In this document: positions 1-9,285 of the stretch, in pieces
Layout of the letters: every line of letters begins with the position of its first letter
Position numbering within the stretch: the first letter of the stretch is position 1
DNA from: Carboxylicivirga caseinilyticus
GTDB taxonomy: Bacteria > Bacteroidota > Bacteroidia > Bacteroidales > Marinilabiliaceae
Assembly (NCBI GenBank): GCA_025499705.1
Contig: JAFMVE010000005.1
Coordinates: forward strand, 1-64,000
DNA: 64,000 nucleotides
Direction of reading: 5' to 3'
Translations under genes and position numbers: made by a program
The notes under the pieces: model-generated
The model's database searches: none
Told to the model about the DNA's origin: nothing
The model's input: the letters and a program-made list of their open reading frames with translations, nothing else

Positions 1-28
1 AGTCCCCTTCAGGGGATTTAGGGGTGAC
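1..28. repeat. GC-rich palindromic intergenic phrase
   Basis: This is a short hairpin, CCCCT-TC-AGGGG, followed by TTTAGGGG, lying downstream of rpsP at the window edge. It is much richer in G and C than its surroundings. Similar phrases occur scattered between genes in many Bacteroidota genomes (recalled, not checked), so it may be a dispersed repeat. No second copy was seen in the window. The rest of 1-124 shows no gene. Confidence 0.35.
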
Positions 29-124
29 ATAAAATGATATTTTATTACAAATTGAAACTAACGTTGTTCTGATGTTTAGTTTTTGGACACCCTCATTTCT
101 ATTTCTTGAAAAAGTTGTTCTGAA

Positions 125-703
125 TTACTCAGCTTGTGGCTCTTCAGCAGCTTCTTCAGTTCCTTCAGCTTCAGCCTCAGGAGCTTCTTCACCAGCAGCT
201 TCTGCAGCGGCAGCTTTCGCAGCAGCTTCAGCTTCAGCAGCCAACTCAGCTTTTTGTTTAGCAAGAGATTCAGCTCTGTCAGCATTAATTTTTGCCTCAC
301 GGTCCAAAGCAGCTTTATCAGCATCAGCTTTAGCACTAGCCAAACCATCTTTCTTAGCCTGGATTTTACCTTCTTTCTCAGTTAACCAAGCATTGAAGCG
401 TTTTTCAGCTTCAGCCTCATCGAAAGCACCTTTCTTAACACCTTCCAATAAGTGCTTTTTCATCATCACACCTTTGTACGAAAGAATCGCACGAGCAGTG
501 TCAGTTGGTTGAGCACCATTTGCAAGCCAAGTAAGAGCTTTGTCAAAGTTCAAATTAATAGTAGCAGGATTTGTGTTCGGATTGTAAGAACCAATTCTTT
601 CAATGAACTTTCCATCACGTGGAGCTCTGCTATCTGCAACTACGATGTGGTAGTATGCATACCTTTTACGTCCATGACGTGCCAGTCTGATTTTTACAGG
701 CAT
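125..703 (-). CDS. rpsP: 30S ribosomal protein S16 with acidic Ala/Glu tail
   Basis: This is a small-subunit ribosomal protein that helps assemble the 16S 5' and central domains. Residues 1-80 are a canonical S16, starting [14 protein letters not shown] and containing the [15 protein letters not shown] block. The protein is 192 residues, about twice the length of the E. coli protein. The extra C-terminal 110 residues are charged and then almost wholly Ala, Glu and Pro, which looks helical or disordered. Tails of this kind are usual in Bacteroidota S16. It has its own consensus promoter upstream and is divergent from dnaE. The usual next gene in this phylum, rimM, would lie beyond the left edge. 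Confidence 0.97.
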   Translation of the reverse strand: MPVKIRLARHGRKRYAYYHIVVADSRAPRDGKFIERIGSYNPNTNPATINLNFDKALTWLANGAQPTDTARAILSYKGVMMKKHLLEGVKKGAFDEAEAEKRFNAWLTEKEGKIQAKKDGLASAKADADKAALDREAKINADRAESLAKQKAELAAEAEAAAKAAAAEAAGEEAPEAEAEGTEEAAEEPQAE

Positions 704-753
704 AGTATTACGTTTTAATATTTAAACAATTGCAAAAACTCGTTTTGCGGCTG

Positions 754-784
754 CAAAGATACACTATAAAAATATTTCCACAAA
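754..784 (-). promoter_or_regulatory. Promoter of rpsP
   Basis: Read on the minus strand, TTTG (784-781), 19 bases and TATCTTTG (761-754) match the Bacteroidota sigma-A consensus TTTG-N19-21-TAnnTTTG exactly. It lies 51 bases upstream of the rpsP start codon. Confidence 0.8.
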
Positions 785-889
785 GCCCTCATTCACAATA
801 ATTCATTAAAATATAGTTTTATACAGCTCTTGTGAATAAACTGTTGACTAAATGGAAGAATATAAACTTCCTTTTCCAGCCTAAAAACG

Positions 890-897
890 TAACTTCG
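890..897 (+). promoter_or_regulatory. Possible -7 box of dnaE
   Basis: TAACTTCG differs at one base from TAnnTTTG and lies 50 bases before the dnaE start. No clear TTTG sits at the expected -33 position. It is the best candidate in the 244-base divergent rpsP/dnaE spacer. Confidence 0.35.
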
Positions 898-947
898 CAG
901 TATGGCTATAAAGCCAATCAGGTTGGATTTTTAATAAGTGTAGTTGC

Positions 948-3900
948 ATGTATTTTTTAGTATTCGATACCGAAACCACAGGTTTACCCAAGAAGTTTAA
1001 AGCTCCGTTAAACGATTTTGACAACTGGCCCAGAATGATTCAACTGGCCTGGCAATGTCACGATCTAGAAGGAAATCTGTTGTTTGCCAAAAACCATGTG
1101 ATCACACCCGATGGCTTTACCATTCCTGAAGATGTCATAGCTGTACATGGCATCAGCAATGAGATTGCTCATGAAAAAGGGGTTCCTCTTAAACAGGCTC
1201 TCGAAGATTTTATTACAGACATTAAACAAGCTAAATTCATCATAGGGCACAACGTTGAGTTTGATATCAACATAGTTGGTTCAGAACTGCTTCGTTGCGA
1301 AATGGAGGAGATAATGACTACTTCACCCAGCTTGTGTACCAAGGATGAGAGTACTGAGTATTGTGGACTTCGCAATAAAAGCGGATCGATTAAACCCCCG
1401 ACATTAACTGAATTACATATTAAGCTCTTTAATGAGCCATTTCCTGAGGCCCACAATGCTGCTGCCGACGTTGAATATACTACCCGATGTTTTCTTGAAC
1501 TGGTAAGAATTGGTGCTATTTCAAACCAAAGACTACAGATGTCTGAAGGTCAGATTCAGGCTTTCAAACAAAACAACCCGGCCCCCATTCAACCAGCAGG
1601 AATTAAATATGAGTCATTCAAGATTAATACCTTTGATGACATCTCCATCGAAGAGGAAGAACGAAAATTAAAAGAAGCTGCAGCTAATGCTCAGTCACAT
1701 TCTTTCGTCCATCTTCATGTTCACTCACAATATTCCATCCTTGATGGTGCTGCCAAAACAGCTGATCTGGCCGCCAAGGCTGTGGAAGATAACATGCCTG
1801 CTGTGGCACTAACAGATCATGGAGGCATGTTCGGCATTAAAGAATTTCATGTTGCCTGCACAAAAGCCGGAGTAAAGCCTATTTTAGGAGTGGAAGCTTA
1901 TGTTGCCCGAAGAGGTCATTTGCGCAAAGATGACAAGACAGATGCCGGTGGACACCACATAATACTGCTGGCAAAAAACTACAAAGGATATCAAAATCTT
2001 TTAAAACTGACATCCATTGCGCATACTACAGGTATGTATTACAAGCCACGTATCGATAAAGAACTGATTGAAAAATATCACGAAGGAGTAATTGCTTTAA
2101 GTGCCTGCCTGGGTGGCGAAGTAGCCCAGAATATAATGGCCGGAAATTTTGATAAGGCAAAAGAAATAATCCTTTGGTATAAAAATATTTTTGGCGACGA
2201 TTATTACCTCGAAATGATGCGTCATAAAAACGATGATCCTCGTTTACGAATTGACGTATGGGAAAATCAGGTTAAAGTAAATAAAATGCTTCGCGAGTTT
2301 GCAGAGGAACTTAATGTTAAGCTGGTTGCCACTAACGATGTTCATTTTGTTGAACCTGGTCATGCCGAAGCACACGACGTATTGGTTTGTTTAAGCACTG
2401 GTCGTGATTATGATGACCCAACACGCATGCGTTACACCAAACAGGAATGGTTCAAAACCACTCAGGAAATGAACGAACTGTTTGCCGATATACCGGAAGC
2501 TTTGTCTAATACCATTGAGATTGCCAATAAAGTTGAAAACTTTGAGTTAAATGCCAATCCTATCATGCCACCTTTCGATATCCCAAAAGAATTTGGAACA
2601 CTCGAAAGCTATGGCAAAAAATATACTGAAGAGAATTTAATTGAAGAATTTGGTGCTGAAAGATATGAGAAGTTAGGTGGTTACGACAAAGTCCTTCCAA
2701 TTAAGCTGGAATCCGATTATCTTGAATACCTGACATTTGAAGGATGTAAAATAAGATATGGTGATAACCCGGAGGAGCATGTAACAGACCGGCTTAAATT
2801 TGAGTTGGAAACGATCAAGACGATGGGTTTCCCTGGTTACTTCCTGATTGTTCAGGATTTCATCAACTGGGCAAAAAACAATGGTGTACTGGTTGGTCCG
2901 GGGCGTGGTTCGGCAGCCGGTGCAGCCGTAGCATACTGCGTAGGAATTACTGATGTTGACCCCATTAAATACGACTTACTGTTTGAGCGCTTCCTGAATC
3001 CGGATCGAATATCAATGCCCGATGTCGATATCGACTTTGATGACGATGGTCGGCAGGCTGTACTGGATTACGTAACCCATAAATACGGACAGGATAAGGT
3101 AGCTCATATTTGTACCTTCGGTACCATGGCTACCAAAAGTTCGATAAAGGATGTTGCCCGTGTTCTTCGTTTGGACTTGTCGGAAGCAAACAGACTGGCC
3201 AAGATGGTACCGGAAGCACCCAAAATGAGTTTCAAAAAAGCTTATAAAGAGGAGCCTGAATTACTAAAAGAAAAAGATTCACCCAACCCATTGATTGCAA
3301 AAACCATGCAGTTTGCAGAGGCTCTGGAAGGGTCTGTTCGGCAAACCGGTGTGCATGCCTGTGGTGTTCTGATTGGCAAAAACCCTCTGGAAGAACATCT
3401 CCCGGTAATGCCAACAAAAGGTGAAGAGTTGCTTACCACCCAATACGACGGCCGTTTTGTTGAAGACATTGGCCTGTTGAAAATGGACTTTCTGGGCCTA
3501 AAAACACTTTCTATCATTAAGGAAGTTCTGGGAAATATTAAACTATCGAAGGGAATTGATGTTGACATCAATCATGTGGATCTGGAAGATGAAGAAACAT
3601 TTAAACTTTTCAGTCGAGGTGAGACAACAGCCATTTTCCAGTTTGAGTCTCCGGGGATGAAAAAGCACCTTCGTGCTCTTCAACCTAACCGGTTTGAAGA
3701 CCTGGTTGCCATGAACGCATTATACCGCCCGGGTCCGATGGAATATATCCCATCATTTATTGCCCGTAAGCATGGCAGGGAAGAGATTGTTTACGATCAC
3801 CCAATGATGGAACCGTATCTGAAGGATACATACGGTATTACAGTTTACCAGGAACAGGTAATGCTTCAGTCGAGAGCACTAGGTGGATTTACCCGTGGTG

Positions 3901-5339
3901 ATTCCGACTCACTGCGTAAAGCCATGGGTAAAAAGATCATGGCCATGATGGATAAACTAAAAACCAAGTTTATCGATGGCTGTCTGGGCAGTGAAGAATT
4001 TGTTCAGGCATGTAAAGATGGCAAGACCACCAATAAAGATCCACAAAAGCTTATCGATAAGATCTGGTCTGACTGGGAAGCCTTCGCCAGTTATGCTTTT
4101 AATAAATCACACTCCGTTTGTTATGCTTATGTAGCATACCAGACCGGTTATTTAAAAGCACACTATCCTGCTGAATTTATGGCTGGTGTATTAAGTCGCA
4201 ACCTTAGCGACATCACCAAGATTACTAACTTCATGGAGGAGTGCCGTAATATGGGGATGGAGGTTCTTGGTCCGGATGTAAATGAAAGTTACCGTAAATT
4301 TACTGTAAACAAAAGCGGAGCCATTCGATTTGGAATGGCCGGTATCAAAGGCGTTGGTGAAGGTGCTGTAGAAGCCATTATCAAAGAACGAGAACAGAAT
4401 GGCCCATTTAAGGATATATATGATTTTGTAGAACGTCTTCCTCTTACAACTGTTAATAAAAAGAACATAGAAGCTCTGGCTTATGCAGGTGCATTTGATA
4501 ACCTGGGCAATTATCACAGGGCTCAGTTTTTTGTTCCTCTTCCTAACGAAGATACCGCTTTTATTGAGAATTTAATTCGTTACGGGAACCGATATCAAGC
4601 TGATTTAGCAACTTCGCAAAACTCATTATTTGGAGCTATCGGTGGTGCGGTGGAGATCAAAAAACCTGATATGCCAAATTGTGAACCCTTCTCCAACATT
4701 GAAAAGCTCAACAAGGAGAAAGACTTTATTGGCATTTACCTCTCAGCCCATCCACTCGACGACTACAAGTTGGAACTAACTCATTTCATCCAGAACAACC
4801 TAAAGCAACTGGAAGATCTGGAAGCAATGAAAGGTCGTGACATAAGCCTTGGAGGAATGGTTGTTAACATGCGCAGAGGAACAACCAAAAAAGGAAATCC
4901 ATTTGGCATTATGACTCTTGAAGATTATAGCGGCTCTTATGAATTTGCCTTTTTTGGTCAAGATTTCACCGAGTACATGCCATATCTGGAGATAGGTTAT
5001 TTTATTATACTGAAAGGCCGCGTGCAAGAGCGTAAGTTCAACAAAGACGAATTAGAAGTTAAGATCAACCATATATCTTTTTTAAGCGAATTGCGTGAGA
5101 AAATGGTAAGTACCATTACTTTACAGGTCCCTTTAAAGTCCATCACTCAGGAATTAATTACTGAAATGTCGGCTCTTTTGAATAAGAATGAAGGAAATGT
5201 GACGCTTAAATTCCAGGTAATTGATAACGAAAGTAAAAACAGTGTTCAACTTCTGTCTCGAACAATGAGAATTGATTTATCCGATGAATTGGTTCGGTAT
5301 ATTGAAGAACATCCCGACGTCACAATGAACATTGCATAG
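948..5339 (+). CDS. dnaE: DNA polymerase III alpha subunit with fused N-terminal 3'-5' exonuclease
   Basis: This is the replicative polymerase catalytic subunit, 1463 residues against about 1160 in E. coli. The extra length is an N-terminal DnaQ-like DEDDh exonuclease at about 1-185. Its motifs are FDTETTG (D7, E9), HNVEFD (D106) and HNAAADVEYT (H169, D174), all intact. A PHP domain begins near residue 255 with HLHVHSQYS and TDHGG. The polymerase core follows, with the catalytic aspartate motif PDVDIDFDDDGR (D692, D694, D696) and the NKSHSVCYAYVAYQTGYLK region. A helix-hairpin-helix (GIKGVGEGA) and an OB fold (GGMVVNMRRG) end the protein. The order differs from Firmicutes PolC, where the exonuclease is inserted inside the PHP domain. 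The same N-terminal fusion is known in flavobacterial DnaE, so it is phylum-typical. Confidence 0.96.
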   Translation: MYFLVFDTETTGLPKKFKAPLNDFDNWPRMIQLAWQCHDLEGNLLFAKNHVITPDGFTIPEDVIAVHGISNEIAHEKGVPLKQALEDFITDIKQAKFIIGHNVEFDINIVGSELLRCEMEEIMTTSPSLCTKDESTEYCGLRNKSGSIKPPTLTELHIKLFNEPFPEAHNAAADVEYTTRCFLELVRIGAISNQRLQMSEGQIQAFKQNNPAPIQPAGIKYESFKINTFDDISIEEEERKLKEAAANAQSHSFVHLHVHSQYSILDGAAKTADLAAKAVEDNMPAVALTDHGGMFGIKEFHVACTKAGVKPILGVEAYVARRGHLRKDDKTDAGGHHIILLAKNYKGYQNLLKLTSIAHTTGMYYKPRIDKELIEKYHEGVIALSACLGGEVAQNIMAGNFDKAKEIILWYKNIFGDDYYLEMMRHKNDDPRLRIDVWENQVKVNKMLREFAEELNVKLVATNDVHFVEPGHAEAHDVLVCLSTGRDYDDPTRMRYTKQEWFKTTQEMNELFADIPEALSNTIEIANKVENFELNANPIMPPFDIPKEFGTLESYGKKYTEENLIEEFGAERYEKLGGYDKVLPIKLESDYLEYLTFEGCKIRYGDNPEEHVTDRLKFELETIKTMGFPGYFLIVQDFINWAKNNGVLVGPGRGSAAGAAVAYCVGITDVDPIKYDLLFERFLNPDRISMPDVDIDFDDDGRQAVLDYVTHKYGQDKVAHICTFGTMATKSSIKDVARVLRLDLSEANRLAKMVPEAPKMSFKKAYKEEPELLKEKDSPNPLIAKTMQFAEALEGSVRQTGVHACGVLIGKNPLEEHLPVMPTKGEELLTTQYDGRFVEDIGLLKMDFLGLKTLSIIKEVLGNIKLSKGIDVDINHVDLEDEETFKLFSRGETTAIFQFESPGMKKHLRALQPNRFEDLVAMNALYRPGPMEYIPSFIARKHGREEIVYDHPMMEPYLKDTYGITVYQEQVMLQSRALGGFTRGDSDSLRKAMGKKIMAMMDKLKTKFIDGCLGSEEFVQACKDGKTTNKDPQKLIDKIWSDWEAFASYAFNKSHSVCYAYVAYQTGYLKAHYPAEFMAGVLSRNLSDITKITNFMEECRNMGMEVLGPDVNESYRKFTVNKSGAIRFGMAGIKGVGEGAVEAIIKEREQNGPFKDIYDFVERLPLTTVNKKNIEALAYAGAFDNLGNYHRAQFFVPLPNEDTAFIENLIRYGNRYQADLATSQNSLFGAIGGAVEIKKPDMPNCEPFSNIEKLNKEKDFIGIYLSAHPLDDYKLELTHFIQNNLKQLEDLEAMKGRDISLGGMVVNMRRGTTKKGNPFGIMTLEDYSGSYEFAFFGQDFTEYMPYLEIGYFIILKGRVQERKFNKDELEVKINHISFLSELREKMVSTITLQVPLKSITQELITEMSALLNKNEGNVTLKFQVIDNESKNSVQLLSRTMRIDLSDELVRYIEEHPDVTMNIA

Positions 5340-5390
5340 CCCTAAATGTTGTTCTTTGCATATTAGGCACATATGGAAAAAAAGTATATT

Positions 5391-5424
5391 TTTGGAATGA
5401 AAGAACTTATTTTTGATAACTTTG
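5391..5424 (+). promoter_or_regulatory. Promoter of trxA
   Basis: TTTG (5391-5394), 22 bases and TAACTTTG (5417-5424) match the Bacteroidota promoter, with spacing one base above the usual range. The start codon of trxA is 62 bases further on. Confidence 0.55.
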
Positions 5425-5486
5425 TGCTTTCATACACATACGAGAATAGTTAAAATTATTAATCATATTAAGAAAACAGATTTGCT

Positions 5487-5804
5487 ATGTTGATTGAAGT
5501 TACTGATGCGAATTTTGAAGAGGTTGTCTTGAAATCAGACAAGCCTGTTTTGGTTGATTTCTGGGCTGAATGGTGTGGCCCTTGTAGGATGATTACTCCA
5601 ATTGTTAAAGAATTATCTGAAGAATATGCAGAAACTGCAGTTATCACCAAAATGGATGTAGATAATAATCCTGAAACTTCAGTGAAGTTTGGCATCCGAA
5701 ATATCCCAACCATTCTATTTTTCAAAAACGGAGAGGTTGTTGATAAACAAGTTGGCGCAAGCCCAAAAACAATACTGGCATCTAAATTAGATGCTCTGGT
5801 ATAG
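5487..5804 (+). CDS. trxA: Thioredoxin
   Basis: This is a cytoplasmic disulfide reductase of 105 residues, the usual size. The active site WCGPC lies within FWAEWCGPCRM, and the cis-proline loop NIPT is present. There is no signal peptide, so it is the general thioredoxin and not a periplasmic TlpA/DsbE type. It has its own promoter and terminator and is therefore monocistronic. It lies just after dnaE on the same strand. Confidence 0.96.
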   Translation: MLIEVTDANFEEVVLKSDKPVLVDFWAEWCGPCRMITPIVKELSEEYAETAVITKMDVDNNPETSVKFGIRNIPTILFFKNGEVVDKQVGASPKTILASKLDALV

Positions 5805-5824
5805 TTCGACATAAAAGAAATATG

Positions 5825-5850
5825 GGCTGTCAGAACTGGCAGCCTTTTTT
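5825..5850 (+). terminator. Rho-independent terminator of trxA
   Basis: GGCTGTCA, loop GAAC and TGGCAGCC form an 8-base-pair stem with one G-T pair, followed by six T. It lies 20 bases after the trxA stop. Confidence 0.9.
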
Positions 5851-5873
5851 ATATCCACACAAGACAAACTATC

Positions 5874-6662
5874 ATGAAAAACCTATCAATTATTTTAACA
5901 CTGAGTATTTTTGTTCTTTCCGGGTGTCAGTTTTTTGCCCCTGAAACTTCAACAAATACATCGGGAAATAAAAATCCTGATGGTACAGTCATCAAGAAAA
6001 CAAACTTTAACAACGATCCATCTGCACCAGTAGAATGGGAAACGACCTATAAATTAATGGAAGATGGTCCGGCTGTTAAACATGGTTTAGCAAAGAGATA
6101 CTACAAAACAGGTAAACTTGCCGAAACATTTAATTACGTAAACAATAAAAAAGAAGGTTTACGCACCACCTATCATGGTAATGGTAAAGTGTACAAAGAA
6201 CAAATGTACAAAAACGATCGTTTGGACGGCATTTGTAAACGTTACGACAGAGATGGAAACCTGGTGGCTGAATACCCATATAAAGGTGGACTTCCTGGAG
6301 TTGGATTAAAGGAATACACCAACCTAGGTGTTGAACGTCCTGCACCAGTTCTTTCAATAAAAGAAGAAAATAACATTCGAACAAGTAACAACTACATTAT
6401 TACATGTTCGCTTGTTGGAGAGGCCGCAAGTAAAATCAAATCAGTTGATTTCTACCACGGAGACTTAATTGAAGGAAAATACTACCACAAAAACCTAACT
6501 CCACTACGTCCAATTTCTGACACTAAAGGTCAGTTAACGATTAATGTTCCTAAAGGAGCATCGTTAAATAAATCATTGAACTTTGTTGCTGTTGCAAAAA
6601 CAAAAGACGGATTAACATACATACTTCAAAAGAAAATTGCTGTTGATGTTCGTGGAGTTTAG
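5874..6662 (+). CDS. Lipoprotein with MORN_2/YwqK-type repeats
   Basis: This is an exported lipoprotein of 262 residues. The N-terminus is a lipoprotein signal peptide ending in the lipobox LSGC (C18). Residues about 60-140 carry three to four degenerate MORN_2 repeats of the GxxxxYYxxGKLxxxxxYxNxxKEG type, seen as KRYYKTGKLAETFNYVNNKK, YHGNGKVYKEQMY and KRYDRDGNLVAEYPYKGG. The C-terminal 100 residues are predicted beta-rich and unassigned. Databases often label this family YwqK-family antitoxin, but no toxin gene is adjacent, so that name should not be taken as a function. It stands alone between two terminators. Confidence 0.75.
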   Translation: MKNLSIILTLSIFVLSGCQFFAPETSTNTSGNKNPDGTVIKKTNFNNDPSAPVEWETTYKLMEDGPAVKHGLAKRYYKTGKLAETFNYVNNKKEGLRTTYHGNGKVYKEQMYKNDRLDGICKRYDRDGNLVAEYPYKGGLPGVGLKEYTNLGVERPAPVLSIKEENNIRTSNNYIITCSLVGEAASKIKSVDFYHGDLIEGKYYHKNLTPLRPISDTKGQLTINVPKGASLNKSLNFVAVAKTKDGLTYILQKKIAVDVRGV

Positions 6663-6687
6663 TAAGAAAAGTAAAAAATAACTACAT

Positions 6688-6719
6688 AAAAAAAGCGTCC
6701 AAAATTGGACGCTTTTTTA
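6688..6719 (+). terminator. Terminator after the MORN lipoprotein gene
   Basis: The stem AAAAAGCGTCC...GGACGCTTTTTT closes over AAAATT, with flanking A and T runs that would let it work in both directions. Apart from this the 260-base gap 6663-6922 shows no gene. Confidence 0.88.
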
Positions 6720-6922
6720 TGTAATTATTTAATTACAAAATCATATTTACCCCATCTACATTTGCTATATTATGCAATCCGCAACATCCAACAAGCCTTT
6801 CTCTAATACTTCTCGCATAATCTCATTATAAGCATTAATAAAGGTTTTTGAGCTCTCGTAAAATATTCGGCAGCAATCTATCAAACTACTGCCTTCTTAC
6901 TAATAACGAACAAACTTATAAC

Positions 6923-8314
6923 CTATCCTAATATCATTCCAACAATAGTAGCAGAAAGAAGCGAAGCAAGTGTACCCGCTAATAAAGCTCTGAAACCATA
7001 TTTTGACAAGAACTCTCTTTTATTTGGAGCTAATCCTCCAATTCCACCAATCTGAATACCAATAGAAGCAAAATTGGCAAATCCACACAACATATATGTT
7101 GCCATTAATATTGATTTTGTATCAGTAAGAACGCCTGATGTTTTAAACTCTGCCAAACTGGTATAACCCACAAATTCACTGGCAATTAATTTCTCTCCCA
7201 ATAACTGCCCCACTAATGCTATATCCTGCGATGGAACACCAATCAACCACATTAATGGCGCCAATCCATATCCGAGAATAAATTCAAGATTAAAATGCTG
7301 GTATTGACCATTAGTCATTTCAGCAATTGCAGTATTTAAACTGGTCCACTGTCCCACTTTATCAAAACCGTAGTTAATCAAGGCTATAAAAGCAAAGAAC
7401 ACCAACAACATGGCACCTACATTGGCTGCAAGCTTCAAGCCTTCAGTAGTTCCGTTACTCATTGCATCAAGTATGTTGCTACCAATTTTATCCATTGATA
7501 TTTTTACTTCCGACTCAATTTCTTCTGTTTGAGGAACCAATACTTTGGCTACCACAATAGCTCCAGGAGCAGCCATCACTGAAGCAGTTAATAAATGCTT
7601 GGCAAACATCAATCGTTGTACAGGATCATCTCCACCTAAGAATCCGATGTATGCAGCCAAAACCCCACCGGCAACCGTTGCCATACCACCGACCATCACC
7701 AAAAACATTTCAGATGTATTCATCTTTGGCAAATAGGCTTTAATCATAAGAGGAGCCTCTGTCTGTCCTAAAAAGATATTACCTGCAACAGACAAACTCT
7801 CAGCACCTGATAATTTTAATGCCCGAGTCATCAACCAGGCTAAAGCCCAAACAATTTTTTGTATCACCCCTAAATAAAACAAAACACTGGTTAGTGCTGA
7901 AAAGAATATGATGGTTGGTAAAATCTGGAATGCGAAAATATATCCAAAGGATGATGAATCTAGTAAGCCTCCTAATAAAAACTCAGCTCCTACTTTGGTA
8001 AAATCAAGAACCAACGTAAATAACTTCCCAAAAAATTCAAACATGCTTTGAACAAAAGGCACATATAAAACACATACAGCCAAAAGCACCTGGATCACCA
8101 AACCGATCCCTACTACTTTCCACGAAATGGCCTTTCGGTTAATACTAAACAACCAGGCGATGCCAATAATAGCAACCATTCCTAATAATCCACGAAGGAT
8201 TGTTAAAAAACTAAATGAGGCACCGGGTTCAACCACACTTTGTAAGGCAGGCGTTTGTGCCGACACTATTTGCATAGCAACCAGTGCCAACAAGGTAAAA
8301 ATCACTTTCTTCAT
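6923..8314 (-). CDS. Concentrative nucleoside transporter (CNT/NupC family)
   Basis: This is an inner-membrane ion-coupled nucleoside importer of 463 residues. It has the CNT core motifs GQTEAPLMIK (substrate-binding loop) and GFANFASIGIQIGGIGGLAP near the C-terminus, with about ten hydrophobic segments. The N-terminus is a cleavable signal-like stretch, MKKVIFTLLALVAMQIVSAQ, followed by a short exported segment before the first membrane helix. This extra N-terminus is common in Bacteroidota CNT proteins. The gene lies 71 bases downstream of the bifunctional nuclease gene on the same strand, suggesting joint expression. The exact substrate (uridine, adenosine or broad) cannot be told from the sequence. 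Confidence 0.9.
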   Translation of the reverse strand: MKKVIFTLLALVAMQIVSAQTPALQSVVEPGASFSFLTILRGLLGMVAIIGIAWLFSINRKAISWKVVGIGLVIQVLLAVCVLYVPFVQSMFEFFGKLFTLVLDFTKVGAEFLLGGLLDSSSFGYIFAFQILPTIIFFSALTSVLFYLGVIQKIVWALAWLMTRALKLSGAESLSVAGNIFLGQTEAPLMIKAYLPKMNTSEMFLVMVGGMATVAGGVLAAYIGFLGGDDPVQRLMFAKHLLTASVMAAPGAIVVAKVLVPQTEEIESEVKISMDKIGSNILDAMSNGTTEGLKLAANVGAMLLVFFAFIALINYGFDKVGQWTSLNTAIAEMTNGQYQHFNLEFILGYGLAPLMWLIGVPSQDIALVGQLLGEKLIASEFVGYTSLAEFKTSGVLTDTKSILMATYMLCGFANFASIGIQIGGIGGLAPNKREFLSKYGFRALLAGTLASLLSATIVGMILG

Positions 8315-8385
8315 CGGAAGATTTTATAAATGTAAAAAGGGTGAACAATTCACCCTGCTTTATTCTTAAAACTTAATAATTATCG

Positions 8386-8982
8386 TTATTCTTCTTCTCG
8401 GGAATTAATTTCATCCCTAATATCAGAAGCTCTTTCATAGTCCTCCCCTTCAATGGCTTCCTGCAATAGTTTTTTTAGCTCCTCAATACTTTTCTCTTTG
8501 TATTTTTCAGCTGAAACAGGCTTTGTAGTAGAGGTCTTTTTTACAGGTTGTTCTTCTTTACTATCAAAATCAAGTACTATACCTGCTTTTTCAATTATGC
8601 TCTCGTAAGTGTAAATCGGGCACTCAAAACGAAGAGCCAAGGCAACAGCATCAGAAGTTCTTGAATCAATATGCAACTGCTCTTCTCCTCTTTGACAAAT
8701 CAATTCAGAATAAAATATACCTTCTTCCAGTTTATAAATTACTACCTCAAGTATTTCTATTTCGAACGATTTTGAAAAATTTAAAAACAGATCGTGTGTC
8801 AAAGGACGAGGCGGCTCAAGGCCTTCTAATTTAATTGCTATTGATTGCGCTTCTACACCCCCAATTATTATAGGAATTCTTCGGTCTCCTTCCTCCTCTG
8901 CCAACACTAACGCATAGGCTCCCGATTGAGTTTGACTGTATGATAATCCTAAAATATTGAGCTTAACCTTTTTATTACTCAT
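8386..8982 (-). CDS. Bifunctional nuclease family protein (DUF151) with UVR motif
   Basis: The 198-residue protein has a DUF151/BFN domain at about 5-135, including RRIPIIIGGVEAQSIAIKLE and SRTSDAVALALRFECPIY. A C-terminal UVR-like coiled coil, LLQEAIEGEDYERASDIRDE, resembles the UvrB/UvrC contact motif. Family members have been reported to act as DNase/RNase in plants and are widespread in bacteria with unclear function. A link to nucleotide salvage is only suggested by the adjacent CNT transporter. A TATATTTG box on this strand (9060-9053) lies 71 bases upstream. Confidence 0.85.
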   Translation of the reverse strand: MSNKKVKLNILGLSYSQTQSGAYALVLAEEEGDRRIPIIIGGVEAQSIAIKLEGLEPPRPLTHDLFLNFSKSFEIEILEVVIYKLEEGIFYSELICQRGEEQLHIDSRTSDAVALALRFECPIYTYESIIEKAGIVLDFDSKEEQPVKKTSTTKPVSAEKYKEKSIEELKKLLQEAIEGEDYERASDIRDEINSREEE

Positions 8983-9052
8983 AAAACAATTGTTTCTTCA
9001 CCTTAAAAACCACTAAACAAGGCGAATTCTAAATACAAATGGTATACCAAAA

Positions 9053-9060
9053 CAAATATA
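9053..9060 (-). promoter_or_regulatory. -7 box for the DUF151-CNT transcript
   Basis: The minus strand reads TATATTTG, a perfect TAnnTTTG. No exact TTTG is seen at -33. It shares the 303-base spacer 8983-9285 with the divergent rplU promoter; no small gene is seen there. Confidence 0.5.
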
Positions 9061-9165
9061 GTAATTACTTTTAAACTAAAGGAGGTTAGATTTTGAATTA
9101 AAAACCTGATATATGTGTTTGAATATTATAAAAATCTAATTTTCAGCATAAGTAAAGTAAATTTG

Positions 9166-9197
9166 TTTGTGTGATGCAATATTTTTTTATACTTTTG
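9166..9197 (+). promoter_or_regulatory. Promoter of rplU-rpmA
   Basis: TTTG (9166-9169), 20 bases and TACTTTTG (9190-9197) match the Bacteroidota consensus exactly. Transcription would start near 9201, giving a leader of about 85 bases before rplU. Confidence 0.8.
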
Positions 9198-9200
9198 CAC

Positions 9201-9285
9201 TCCATTGAATCTTGCGGGGTAGAAAAAGTGGCTGATTTTAGTGTTAAAGCCCACCTCCTGGATAGAACCATAAATAATTGGTGAT
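9201..9285 (+). promoter_or_regulatory. rplU leader, possible autoregulatory RNA
   Basis: The predicted 5' untranslated region contains the hairpin GTGGCT...AGCCCAC (9228-9254, one bulged C). Ribosomal protein operons often carry such leaders for feedback by one of their products, and an L21 leader is known in Firmicutes. That this one works likewise is inference. Confidence 0.3.

Noticed and set aside
72-512. Ser/Ala-rich reading frame opposite rpsP
   Set aside because: It is the antisense shadow of the Ala/Glu-coding tail of rpsP and has no family resemblance.
5874-6662. YwqK antitoxin of a toxin-antitoxin system
   Set aside because: The protein is an exported lipoprotein with MORN repeats and no toxin gene is adjacent.
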